Below are positions 41,370-49,652 of a stretch of DNA of 64,000 nucleotides, one piece after another. The stretch lies in assembly GCF_900103455.1 (NCBI RefSeq), contig NZ_FNHI01000013.1:124001-188000 (forward strand), read 5' to 3'. A model generated the notes under the pieces. It had not been told where the DNA came from and did not search any database. It saw only the letters and a program-made list of their open reading frames with translations. Position numbers and translations under genes: made by a program. The stretch comes from Streptomyces wuyuanensis. GTDB taxonomy: Bacteria > Actinomycetota > Actinomycetes > Streptomycetales > Streptomycetaceae. Each line of letters starts with the position of its first letter. Position 1 is the first letter of the stretch.

Positions 41370-42305
41370 ATGCCGTCGACGACCGGCTGGACGACGCACG
41401 ACATCCCCGACCAGAGCGGACGCACCGCCGTGGTCACCGGAGCCAACAGCGGCATCGGGCTCGTCACCGCCCGGGAGCTGGCCCGGCGCGGGGCGCGTGT
41501 GCTGCTCGCGTGCCGCAGCGAGGAGCGCGGCAGAGGGGCCGAGAACCTCGTCCGGCGCGAGGTGCCCGGCGCGGACGTGGAGTTCGCGCCGCTGGACCTC
41601 GCCGATCTCTCGTCCGTACGGCGGTTCGCGGAGTCGTACAGCCCCGGAACGCTGGACCTGCTCGTCAACAACGCGGGTGTCATGGCCCTGCCGTACGGCA
41701 GTACGGCGGACGGCTTCGAGACCCAGTTCGGGATCAACCACCTGGGGCACTTCGCCCTCACCGGGCTGCTCGCCGGAAGACTGCTGAAGACCCCCGGCGC
41801 CCGGGTCGTGACCGTGTCCAGCGGGATGCACGCGCTGGCCAACGTCGACATGGGCGACCTCAACAGCGAGCGCCGCTACCGGCGCTGGGTGGCCTACGGC
41901 CGCTCCAAGACCGCCAATCTGCTGTTCACCCACGAGCTGGCCCGGCGGCTCGGAGCCGCGGGCTCGGACGTCGTCGCGGCGGCCGCACACCCCGGTTACG
42001 CGGCGACCAACCTCCAGACCGCAGGGGCGAGGCTGGAGGGACGCCGGACGGCCGAACGGCTCGCGGAGCTCGGCAACCGGCTCCTCGCCCAGTCCGCGGA
42101 GGCCGGGGCGTTGCCCACTCTGTACGCGGCGACGGCTCCCGGCGTGCGCCCCGACACGTTCACGGGCCCGCGCCTGATGGGCTGGCGGGGCGCGCCCGCA
42201 CCGTCCCGGCGCGCGAAGTGGACACTGAACGACGTCGCCGGCGAGCGGCTCTGGATGGCCTCCGAGCAGCTCACCGGCGTGACGTACGACGACCTCCGGG
42301 GCTGA
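41370..42305 (+). CDS. Short-chain dehydrogenase/reductase
   Basis: This 311-residue SDR is of the WW-domain oxidoreductase / retinol dehydrogenase type. It shows the NAD(P) motif TGANSGIGLVTARELA, DLADLSSVRRF, NNAGVM, the catalytic Ser in VTVSSGMHA and YGRSKTANLL (YxxxK). An Arg after the glycine loop (CRSEERG) suggests NADP preference. GGAGGAG precedes ATG 41370. The substrate is not predictable. It is convergent with the VOC gene, 14 nt away. Confidence 0.9.
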   Translation: MPSTTGWTTHDIPDQSGRTAVVTGANSGIGLVTARELARRGARVLLACRSEERGRGAENLVRREVPGADVEFAPLDLADLSSVRRFAESYSPGTLDLLVNNAGVMALPYGSTADGFETQFGINHLGHFALTGLLAGRLLKTPGARVVTVSSGMHALANVDMGDLNSERRYRRWVAYGRSKTANLLFTHELARRLGAAGSDVVAAAAHPGYAATNLQTAGARLEGRRTAERLAELGNRLLAQSAEAGALPTLYAATAPGVRPDTFTGPRLMGWRGAPAPSRRAKWTLNDVAGERLWMASEQLTGVTYDDLRG

Positions 42306-42319
42306 CCCCAAAGCCGGGC

Positions 42320-42727
42320 CTACTCGCCCTCGACGGCCTTCGCGTCCATCCAGACGACCTCCCAGATGTGGTGGTCCGGGTCCTGGAAGGACCGGCCGTA
42401 CATGAAGCCGTGGTCCTGCGTCTCGTTCGCCGGCGAGCCACCGGCCGCGAGGGCGGCGTCGGTCAGCTCGTCGACCTTCTCGCGGCTCTCCGCGCTCAGC
42501 GCGACGATCACCTCGGTGCTGGTGGCGGCGTCGGCGACGTCCTTGTTGGTGAAGTCCTTGAACCGGGCCTCGGTCAGCAGCATCGCGAAGATCGTGTCGC
42601 TGATCACCATGCAGGCGGCGGTCTCGTCGGTGAACCGGGGATTGAAGGTGTAGCCGACCGCCTCCCAGAACGCCTTCGACTTGTCGAGGTCCTTCACCGG
42701 CAGGTTCACGAAGATCATCTGGGACAT
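42320..42727 (-). CDS. VOC superfamily (glyoxalase/bleomycin-resistance-like) protein
   Basis: This 135-residue protein has paired beta-alpha-beta-beta-beta modules: MIFVNLPVKDLDKSKAFWEAVGYTFN at the start and GFMYGRSFQDPDHHIWEVVWMD at the end. It resembles the YjdN/PhnB-side lactoylglutathione-lyase-like proteins. Family members bind metals or small ligands; no substrate is indicated. GGAGAGAGG lies upstream of ATG 42727. Confidence 0.87.
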   Translation of the reverse strand: MSQMIFVNLPVKDLDKSKAFWEAVGYTFNPRFTDETAACMVISDTIFAMLLTEARFKDFTNKDVADAATSTEVIVALSAESREKVDELTDAALAAGGSPANETQDHGFMYGRSFQDPDHHIWEVVWMDAKAVEGE

Positions 42728-42974
42728 GGCGGGTGCCTCTCTCCTGGTCTTGCTCGTCGTCGCCCTCCGGCGCCGCTTGTCGTGGGGGTAGACCGGCAGG
42801 GCCCGGCGAAATCATCGCCCGCGGCGGACGCAATTTCCCGGAACGCGAGCCTCCGACTCCCCGCGGCGATAGGGATCACCCGGCCCGCGCTGCCGCCGCG
42901 CCCGGCCCGGCCGCGGAGCACCGCTCCATCGCCGCCGCAGCGCCCCTGGAGCGGCCGCGCGGTACCGTCGGCCC

Positions 42975-43538
42975 ATGAGCACCTCGGGCAGGAAGATCAC
43001 CGAGAAGCTGTCGGGCCAGGCGCTGCGCGAGGCCACCGGCAAGGACTGGGACGGCTGGTTCGCCCTGCTCGACGCCTGGGGCGCCACCGGTCACGGCCAC
43101 ACCGCCATCGCCCGCCATCTCGTCGACGCCCACGGGGTCCCCGGCTGGTACGCGCAGTCGATCACCGTGGGCTACGAGCAGGAGCGGGGCCTGCGCGCCG
43201 TCGGGCAGGGCTCCGGCGGCGACTGGCAGGCCTCGGGCAGCAAGACGGTCGACGTACCGGCGCACCTCGTCACCCCGTGGTTCGCCGACGACACCCTGCG
43301 CGCCCGCTGGCTCCCGGACGGCGGGTTCACCCTCCGCACCCACCGGCCCGGCAAGTCCGTGACGGCCGACTGGGACGGCGGCGCCAGCCGCATCTCGGTC
43401 CATCTCACCGCGAAGGGCGAGGGGAAGACGCAGATCGGCCTCGGCCACACCAAGCTGCCGGACGCCGACGCGGTCGCGGCGTACAAGGCGTTCTGGAAGG
43501 AGCGCCTGGCGGACCTCAAGGAACAGCTGGAGAGCTGA
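42975..43538 (+). CDS. DUF4287 domain protein
   Basis: This 187-residue protein begins with a DUF4287 helical module (about 10-70: LREATGKDWDGWFALLDAWG...ARHLVDAHGVPGWYAQSITVGYEQERGL). The C-terminal half (about 85-185) resembles a START/AHSA1-type beta-sheet fold (WLPDGGFTLRTHRPGKSVTADWDGG). Related proteins are widespread in actinobacteria without known function. ATG 42975 is the first plausible start. Confidence 0.82.
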   Translation: MSTSGRKITEKLSGQALREATGKDWDGWFALLDAWGATGHGHTAIARHLVDAHGVPGWYAQSITVGYEQERGLRAVGQGSGGDWQASGSKTVDVPAHLVTPWFADDTLRARWLPDGGFTLRTHRPGKSVTADWDGGASRISVHLTAKGEGKTQIGLGHTKLPDADAVAAYKAFWKERLADLKEQLES

Positions 43539-43747
43539 TCCGCGCCGCCCGCGAGGGCCTCCGCACCGTGCTCCGGCAGCGTGGTGCTGCCCGTGCCCTC
43601 CACCTCGAAGACCATGCCCGCGCCGGGCGGACGCCCGTCCGGGCACCCGGCGGGGGCGGCCGTCCGCCCCGTCCCGTACGGGACGCCTCCACGTCACGCT
43701 TCGTTGACGCTGCGTCAACTCCCCACTCCTATGGTCCGTTGGCGCGA

Positions 43748-43775
43748 CCGTGCCCCGCCGTCCGGCGGGGCACGG
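43748..43775 (+). promoter_or_regulatory. Strong hairpin in the 5' leader of the PhoX-like gene
   Basis: A perfect 12-bp stem with loop GTCC lies 15 nt before the GGAG ribosome site (43791-43794) of the gene at 43800. GTTGACG-CTG-CGTCAAC at 43703-43719 is a perfect 7-bp palindrome just upstream and includes a TTGACG -35-like hexamer. The arrangement suggests an operator followed by a structured leader; it could also be a terminator for the upstream gene. Confidence 0.45.
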
Positions 43776-43799
43776 CAGTCACGACCCCCTGGAGTGACA

Positions 43800-44960
43800 G
43801 TGGAACGACGCAGCTTCCTGCGCGGAGCGGTCATCGGCACGTCCGCGGCGGCCTTCGGCGGCACGCTGTGGCAGGGCGCCGCCTCCGCGGCCCCGGCGCA
43901 GCCCGGCCCCGGGCCGTACGGGGCGCTCGGCCCCGCCGACGCCAACGGCATCCAACTGCCGGCCGGATTCACCAGCAGAGTGATCGCCCGGTCCGGGCAG
44001 AAGGTCGCCGGCACCTCGTACACCTGGCACAACGCCCCCGACGGCGGCGCCTGTTTCGCCGACGGCAGCGGCTGGATCTACGTGTCCAACTCGGAGATCA
44101 ACCCGTCCGGCGGCGCGGGCGCGGTCCGGTTCTCCTCGACGGGCGCGATCACCGGCGCGTACCGGATCCTGTCGGGCACCCGCACCAACTGCGCGGGCGG
44201 GAAGACCCCGTGGAACACCTGGCTGTCGTGCGAGGAGGTCAGCCTCGGCTACGTCTACGAGACCGACCCGTGGGGTGTGAACGCGGCCGTCCGCCGCGAC
44301 GCCATGGGCCGGTTCAAGCACGAGGCCGCGGCCGCGGACCCCGTCCGCAGGGTCGTCTACCTGACCGAGGACGAGACCAACGGCTGCCTCTACCGCTTCA
44401 TCCCCACGACCTGGGGCGACCTGTCCTCCGGCACGCTCCAGGTACTGGTCGCCGGGACCGCCACCTCCGGCTCGTTCAGCTGGGCGAACGTACCCGACCC
44501 GGACGGTTCCCCCACCGCCACCCGCAGCCAGGTGTCCGGCGCGAAGCGCTTCAACGGCGGCGAGGGCTGCCACTACGCCAACGACACCGTCTGGTTCACC
44601 ACCAAGGGCGACAACCGCCTCTGGCAGCTCAACCTCAACGCCGGCACCTACGAACTCGCCTACGACGACTCGCTGGTGACGGGCGGCTCGGCCCCGCTCA
44701 CCGGCGTGGACAACGTCACCGGCTCGTCCTCCGGCGATCTGTTCGTCGCCGAGGACGGCGGCAACATGGAGATCTGCCTCATCACCCCGGACGACGTCGT
44801 CGCCTCCTTCCTGCGGATCAACGGCCAATCCGGCTCGGAGATCACCGGACCGGCCTTCTCACCGGACGGGCGGCGGCTGTACTTCTCCAGCCAGCGCGGC
44901 ACCAGCGGCAGCTCCTCGGGCGGCATCACCTACGAGGTGACGGGGCCGTTCCGGGCGTAA
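43800..44960 (+). CDS. Tat-exported DUF839 / PhoX-like protein
   Basis: This 386-residue protein starts at GTG 43800 (GGAG 5 nt upstream) with a twin-arginine signal (ERRSFLRGAVIGTSAAAFGG). The mature part has the DUF839/PhoX beta-propeller look: PWNTWLSCEEVSLGYVYE, YLTEDETNGCLYRFIP, FNGGEGCHYANDTVWFTTKGD and GVDNVTGSSSGDLFVAEDGG. PhoX enzymes are calcium/iron phosphatases with a similar SCEE motif. Phosphatase activity is plausible but not proven for this short version. Its 3' end overlaps the convergent regulator gene by 35 bp. Confidence 0.85.
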   Translation: MERRSFLRGAVIGTSAAAFGGTLWQGAASAAPAQPGPGPYGALGPADANGIQLPAGFTSRVIARSGQKVAGTSYTWHNAPDGGACFADGSGWIYVSNSEINPSGGAGAVRFSSTGAITGAYRILSGTRTNCAGGKTPWNTWLSCEEVSLGYVYETDPWGVNAAVRRDAMGRFKHEAAAADPVRRVVYLTEDETNGCLYRFIPTTWGDLSSGTLQVLVAGTATSGSFSWANVPDPDGSPTATRSQVSGAKRFNGGEGCHYANDTVWFTTKGDNRLWQLNLNAGTYELAYDDSLVTGGSAPLTGVDNVTGSSSGDLFVAEDGGNMEICLITPDDVVASFLRINGQSGSEITGPAFSPDGRRLYFSSQRGTSGSSSGGITYEVTGPFRA

Positions 44961-45957
44961 GCACCCCCGGCGGCTCCGGATCACGCTGGGCGCGGCCCCT
45001 CAGCAGGGCCGCGCCCAGCGGCGTCATCGTGTGCAGCACCGCGTTCCCGTTCCGCAGCGTGACCACGAGCCCCGCCTCCCGCAGCACACAGGCGTGCTGG
45101 CTGGCGGAGGCGAGCGACACCCCCGCCCTGCGGGCCAGCTCGCTCGTCGTGCAGCCGCTGCCGATGGACTGCAGCACCGCCGAGCGGGTGTGGCCCACCA
45201 GCCGGCCCAGCGACAGCCCGTCCCGCTCCCACGTGACCGGCGAGCCGGTGTGCGTCACGGGATAGACCAGCACCGGCGGCAGCTCCGGGTCCCGGCGCAC
45301 CACGGGCGTACCGCGGCAGAAGTACGACGGCTGCAGCAGCAGCCCGCGCCCCTCCAGCCGCACCTCGCGGTCCACCGGATAGTCGGCCTCCAGCACCGGC
45401 GCCCGCCAGCGCAGCATCGGCGGCAGCGAGGCCAGCAGCTCGTCCGCGCCCCCGTCGAGCAGGGCCCGGCCCCGCACGGCACGGTCGGCCTCCACCGCCG
45501 CCTGGATGTGCGGCCAGTACGGCTCGATCGCCGATCGGTGGTAGCTGCGCAGCGCCCCGACGAGCCGGTCCATCGGCCCGTCCGCGCCTTCGGCGAGCCC
45601 GGCGAGCCGGCCCGTCAGCACCGAGTGCGGCCGCTCCGCGGCGAGCAGCGCCAGTTCGGCGCCGATTCGGCGCACCGGGGTGGCGCGCACCGCCTCCAGT
45701 CCCTCCTCGAGGCCCTCCAGCGCCTCGGGCGGGGTGAGGAAGTCCGGGAAATAGCCGCGCTGCGGGACGAGCGCCGCGAGAAGCCGTGTTTCACCGTTCA
45801 GGCGGGCGCGCGTTTCCGACCGCCATTCACCGAAGACGGTGGCGCCGCGGCGGTCCCGTAAACGGTGGAAACTCAGAATCGTTTCCCACAAAACGTCCGG
45901 TCTGGCCGCCATCCGCACCCTGGCGAGGTCTTCACCGGTGAAGTGGATTCGCAGCAC
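44926..45957 (-). CDS. ArsR-type winged-helix regulator with long N-terminal domain
   Basis: This 343-residue protein has its DNA-binding helix-turn-helix at the C-terminal end (TTSELARRAGVSLASASQHA, then CVLREAGLVVTLRNGNAVLH), an ArsR-like fold. The long N-terminal part (DUF5937-like in position) probably senses a ligand or dimerises. GTG 45957 is favoured by GGGGG upstream; ATG 46014 would add a Cys/Gly-rich stretch. A GTTTCA-n8-TGAAAC palindrome lies 73 nt upstream and is a candidate autoregulatory site. The 3' end overlaps the PhoX-like gene. Confidence 0.8.
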   Translation of the reverse strand: MLRIHFTGEDLARVRMAARPDVLWETILSFHRLRDRRGATVFGEWRSETRARLNGETRLLAALVPQRGYFPDFLTPPEALEGLEEGLEAVRATPVRRIGAELALLAAERPHSVLTGRLAGLAEGADGPMDRLVGALRSYHRSAIEPYWPHIQAAVEADRAVRGRALLDGGADELLASLPPMLRWRAPVLEADYPVDREVRLEGRGLLLQPSYFCRGTPVVRRDPELPPVLVYPVTHTGSPVTWERDGLSLGRLVGHTRSAVLQSIGSGCTTSELARRAGVSLASASQHACVLREAGLVVTLRNGNAVLHTMTPLGAALLRGRAQRDPEPPGVLTPGTAPSPRR

Positions 45958-46030
45958 GGAACCCCCACTGTTGCATCCGCAATCGCCCCCGTCACTGAGT
46001 ATGCACGCAATCACAGGACGTTACCACGGT

Positions 46031-46050
46031 GTTTCAGCCACAGTTGAAAC
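46031..46050 (-). promoter_or_regulatory. Candidate operator of the ArsR-type regulator
   Basis: GTTTCA-gccacagt-TGAAAC is a perfect 6-bp inverted repeat with an 8-nt spacer, 74-93 nt upstream of GTG 45957. Its size and place fit an autoregulatory site for the winged-helix regulator. Confidence 0.4.
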
Positions 46051-46376
46051 GCATCGCGTAACAGGGCGGTGAACCGAAAAGCTGTACGACGTCGGGCACG
46101 AAACCTTCGAGTACCGAGGGGCGAGGCAAAGACCGTGGGGGGCTTTCCGCGCCTGGCGGCGGTCGGCGGAGGTTGCGGCTCCGTGTCCGGCATCGGTAAT
46201 GGGGCGCGGCCGGCGGGTGGGGATCCGTCGACCGCGCCCCGCCTGTTCTTTGCTCAACGAATGGCGAAAATCCAGCTTCCGTTAAAACGCGCTACTGGTC
46301 CGTCATTCAACAGGACTTGCCGGCGATGGACCCGCCACGACGGGACTCGCCGACAACAGGAATCGCCAAAAGGAAA

Positions 46377-46419
46377 CGAGCGGGACGGACACCTCCGCAC
46401 AAGGTGTCCGTCCCGCTCG
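46377..46419 (-). terminator. Terminator of ppdK
   Basis: A perfect 18-bp stem (arms 46377-46394 and 46402-46419, 7-nt loop) begins 100 nt after the ppdK stop on its strand. It is followed on the minus strand by TTTCCTTTTGG. Confidence 0.85.
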
Positions 46420-46518
46420 CCCTTGGTGCACCGGGGCCGCCGGCCGGTCGGTGAGGGTCGGGGACCACCGACGGCCCCGGAGCCGGGGGCCGGCCGCACA
46501 CGCGGCCGGCCTGGCGGA

Positions 46519-49227
46519 TCAGCGGCTGTCGCTGCCGGAGGACTGCGCCGCGGCGCGGCCGGCCTCCAGACGGGCCACGGGGATCCGGAACGGCGAGCAG
46601 GAGACGTAGTCCAGGCCCACCTCGTGGAAGAAGTGCACCGACTCCGGGTCACCGCCGTGCTCGCCGCAGACGCCGAGCTTCAGGTCCGGACGGGTCGCAC
46701 GGCCCGCCGCCGCCGCGTTGCGCACCAGCGAGCCGACACCGTCCTTGTCGATCGTCTCGAACGGGCTGACGCCGAAGATGCCCTTCTCCAGGTAGGCCGT
46801 GAAGAAGCTGGCCTCCACGTCGTCCCGGCTGAAGCCCCACACCGTCTGCGTGAGGTCGTTCGTGCCGAAGGAGAAGAACTCGGCGGCCTCCGCGATCTGA
46901 GCGGCGGTCAGCGCCGCCCGCGGCAGCTCGATCATCGTGCCGAGAGCCAGCTTCAGCTCCACACCCGTCCTCGCCTGGACCTCGGCGATGACCTCCTCGG
47001 CCTCCTCGCGGACGATCTCCAGCTCCTGGACGGTGCCCACCAGCGGGATCATGATCTCGGCACGCGGGTCGCCCTTGGCGTTCTTCCGCTCCGCCGCGGC
47101 CTCCGCGATGGCCCGCACCTGCATGGTGAACAGTCCGGGGATGACCAGGCCGAGACGGACGCCACGCAGGCCCAGCATCGGGTTCTGCTCGTGCAGGCGG
47201 TGCACCGCCTGCAGCAGCCGCAGGTCGTTCTCGTTGGCGTCCTTGCGGGCCTCCGCGAGCGCCACCCGCACCGACAGCTCGGTGATGTCCGGCAGGAACT
47301 CGTGCAGCGGCGGGTCCAGCAGCCGAACCGTCACCGGCAGCCCGTCCATCGCCTCGAACAGCTCGACGAAGTCCTTCTTCTGCAGCGGAAGCAGCGCCTT
47401 CAGCGCCTCCTCGCGCTCGTCGTCGGTGTCGGCGAGGATCAGCTTCTCGACCATCTCGCGGCGCTCGCCGAGGAACATGTGCTCGGTCCGGCACAGGCCG
47501 ATGCCCTGCGCACCGAAGCGGCGGGCGCGCAGCGCGTCCTCGGCGTTGTCGGCGTTGGCACGTACGCGCAGCCGGCGTACCCGGTCCGCGTAGGCCATGA
47601 TCCGGTGCACGGCCTGCACCAGCTCGTCGGCGTCGTCGGCGCCCGCGTGCATCCGGCCCTCGAAGTACTCCACCACCGGCGACGGCACGACCGGGACCTC
47701 ACCGAGGTACACCTTGCCCGTGGAGCCGTCGATGGAGACGACGTCGCCCTCCTCCACGACGGTGCCGTTCACCGTCATCCGGCGGCGCTTGGTGTCGACC
47801 TCCAGCTCCTCGGCACCGCAGACACAGGTCTTGCCCATGCCGCGGGCCACGACGGCCGCGTGGGACGTCTTGCCGCCGCGGGAGGTCAGGATGCCCTCGG
47901 CCGCGATCATGCCGTCGAGGTCGTCCGGGTTGGTCTCCCGGCGGATCAGGATGACCTTCTCGCCGGAACGGGACCACTTGACCGCCGTGTAGGAGTCGAA
48001 GACGGCCTTGCCGACCGCCGCGCCCGGGGAGGCGGCGATGCCCCGGCCGAGCTTCTCGACCTGCGCGGCCTCGTCGAAGCGCGGGAACATCAGCTGCGCG
48101 AGCTGGGCACCGGTGACGCGCTGGAGCGCCTCGGCCTCGTCGATGAGGCCCTGGTCGACGAGCTGGGTGGCGATCCGGAAGGCCGCACCCGCGGTGCGCT
48201 TGCCGACCCGGGTCTGCAGCATCCACAGCCGGCCGCGCTCGATGGTGAACTCGATGTCGCACAGGTCCTTGTAGTGCGTCTCGAGCGTCTCCATGATCTG
48301 CATCAGCTGGTCGTACGACTTCTTGTCGATCGACTCGAGATCCGCGAGCGGCACGGTGTTGCGGATACCCGCGACGACGTCCTCGCCCTGCGCGTTCTGC
48401 AGGTAGTCGCCGTACACGCCCTGGTGCCCGGAGGCGGGGTCGCGGGTGAAGGCGACGCCGGTGCCGGAGTCCGGGCCGAGGTTGCCGAAGACCATGGAGC
48501 ACACGTTGACCGCGGTGCCCAGGTCGCCGGGGATGCGCTCCTGGCGGCGGTAGAGCTTCGCCCGGTCGCCGTTCCAGGAGTCGAAGACGGCCTTGATGGC
48601 CAGGTCCATCTGCTCGCGCGGGTCCTGTGGGAAATCGCGCCCGGTCCCGGACTTGACGATCTTCTTGAACTGCTTGACCAGCTTCTTGAGGTCGGAGGCG
48701 TCGAGGTCGGTGTCGACCGTGACCTTCTTGGCCTCCTTGGCCTCGTCCAGGGCCTCCTCGAACAGCTCGCCGTCGACGCCGAGGACCGTCTTGCCGAACA
48801 TCTGGATGAGACGGCGGTACGAGTCCCACGCGAAGCGCTCGTCGCCGGCCTGCTTGGACAGTCCCTCGACGGACTTGTCGGAGAGCCCGATGTTGAGGAC
48901 GGTGTCCATCATGCCCGGCATCGAGAACTTGGCGCCGGAGCGTACGGATACCAGCAGCGGGTCGTCGGTCTGGCCGAGCTTCTTGCCCATGCGCTGCTCC
49001 AGCGCGTCGAGGTGCGCACTCACCTCGTCACGCAGTGCCGCGGGCTCCTCACCGCTGTCGAGGTAGACCTTGCAGGCCTCGGTGGTGATGGTGAAGCCCG
49101 GGGGGACGGGCAGACCGAGGTTGGTCATCTCGGCGAGGTTCGCGCCCTTGCCACCGAGGAGGTCCTTGAGGTCCTTGTTGCCCTCGGTGAAGTCGTAGAC
49201 GAACTTCTGATCTTTGTTTTCCGACAC
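46519..49227 (-). CDS. ppdK: Pyruvate, phosphate dikinase
   Basis: PPDK interconverts pyruvate, ATP and Pi with PEP, AMP and PPi. The 902-residue protein shows the three domains in order: ATP-grasp nucleotide-binding (KDLLGGKGANLAEM, SVRSGAKFSMPGMMDTVLN), the phosphohistidine domain (GGKTSHAAVVARGMGK with the swivelling His) and the C-terminal PEP/pyruvate barrel (GIGLCRTEHMFL, IMIPLVGTVQELE, FFSFGTNDLTQTV, GVCGEHGGDP with the catalytic Cys). GTG 49227 (VSENKDQKFVYDF) is preferred because GAGGAG precedes it and homologues start here. It lies alone, with its own terminator. Confidence 0.96.
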   Translation of the reverse strand: MSENKDQKFVYDFTEGNKDLKDLLGGKGANLAEMTNLGLPVPPGFTITTEACKVYLDSGEEPAALRDEVSAHLDALEQRMGKKLGQTDDPLLVSVRSGAKFSMPGMMDTVLNIGLSDKSVEGLSKQAGDERFAWDSYRRLIQMFGKTVLGVDGELFEEALDEAKEAKKVTVDTDLDASDLKKLVKQFKKIVKSGTGRDFPQDPREQMDLAIKAVFDSWNGDRAKLYRRQERIPGDLGTAVNVCSMVFGNLGPDSGTGVAFTRDPASGHQGVYGDYLQNAQGEDVVAGIRNTVPLADLESIDKKSYDQLMQIMETLETHYKDLCDIEFTIERGRLWMLQTRVGKRTAGAAFRIATQLVDQGLIDEAEALQRVTGAQLAQLMFPRFDEAAQVEKLGRGIAASPGAAVGKAVFDSYTAVKWSRSGEKVILIRRETNPDDLDGMIAAEGILTSRGGKTSHAAVVARGMGKTCVCGAEELEVDTKRRRMTVNGTVVEEGDVVSIDGSTGKVYLGEVPVVPSPVVEYFEGRMHAGADDADELVQAVHRIMAYADRVRRLRVRANADNAEDALRARRFGAQGIGLCRTEHMFLGERREMVEKLILADTDDEREEALKALLPLQKKDFVELFEAMDGLPVTVRLLDPPLHEFLPDITELSVRVALAEARKDANENDLRLLQAVHRLHEQNPMLGLRGVRLGLVIPGLFTMQVRAIAEAAAERKNAKGDPRAEIMIPLVGTVQELEIVREEAEEVIAEVQARTGVELKLALGTMIELPRAALTAAQIAEAAEFFSFGTNDLTQTVWGFSRDDVEASFFTAYLEKGIFGVSPFETIDKDGVGSLVRNAAAAGRATRPDLKLGVCGEHGGDPESVHFFHEVGLDYVSCSPFRIPVARLEAGRAAAQSSGSDSR

Positions 49228-49460
49228 GGGTCTCGACTCCTCGAGGACTCGGTGGCTGCCCTGACGGCGAGGAACATACCCAGATCGAAGGCGCCTGGGT
49301 ACGTCCACTTGTCCGTCATTCGGCCGTAACCACCCGTCCGCCAGTAGATCGCAGGTTACCGATGCGTAAAGCCAGAGCCCTCGGCATCTTCATCCCTCGA
49401 AGAGCACTTGACCCAAAGCGGGAAATTGCCGCTCAGGTGAGCACCCTTCAAGGCATCTGA

Positions 49461-49475
49461 GTTCAACTATTGAAC
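49461..49475. promoter_or_regulatory. Perfect palindrome upstream of ppdK
   Basis: GTTCAA-CTA-TTGAAC is an exact 15-bp palindrome, about 235 bp upstream of ppdK. It may be an operator for ppdK or part of the dus 3' structure. No known regulator consensus was recognised. Confidence 0.3.
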
Positions 49476-49476
49476 A

Positions 49477-49509
49477 CAGAAAGGGTGGCACTGAGTGCCA
49501 CCCTTTCTG
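49477..49509 (-). terminator. Terminator of dus
   Basis: A perfect 15-bp stem with loop TGA (arms 49477-49491 and 49495-49509) lies 143 nt after the dus stop codon. On the minus strand TGTTCAATAG follows. It insulates ppdK from dus. Confidence 0.7.
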
Positions 49510-49652
49510 AAGTCACAAGCACCCCCAGAGTGCTCATCTGAGCGCCGCCCTGATCAGGGGTGGCGAGAATCACGCCGCACAGGACGACCGGATCCCACCA
49601 TCCGGACCCGCTCGCACCCGGATCCGGACAGGCCTCCCGACCCGCCGCCCGA

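Larger units (their letters stand above)
45958..46518. other. Intergenic region between ArsR-type regulator and ppdK
   Basis: No gene was recognised in this 561-bp gap, which separates two minus-strand genes. It contains a GTTTCA-n8-TGAAAC palindrome at 46031-46050 near the regulator start and the ppdK terminator at 46377-46419. The middle (46080-46370) is less G+C-rich than coding DNA and shows no clear small gene. Confidence 0.5.
49228..49652. other. Intergenic region between ppdK and dus with palindrome
   Basis: These 425 bases carry no gene. They include the dus terminator (49477-49509) and, next to it, a perfect 15-bp palindrome GTTCAACTATTGAAC at 49461-49475, about 235 bp upstream of the ppdK start. 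TTGACC near 49409 is on the other strand to ppdK and was not called a promoter. Confidence 0.5.

Noticed and set aside
41510..45265. Very long plus-strand open frame over the SDR to PhoX-like genes
   Set aside because: Its protein is Arg/Gly/Pro-rich and matches no family, while five well-recognised genes lie in other frames across it. Long shadow frames are normal at this G+C content.
46069..49329. Plus-strand frame of over 1000 codons opposite ppdK
   Set aside because: It is antisense to a complete ppdK with all catalytic motifs; the composition (Leu/Val/Asp/His-rich) is a reverse-complement artefact.
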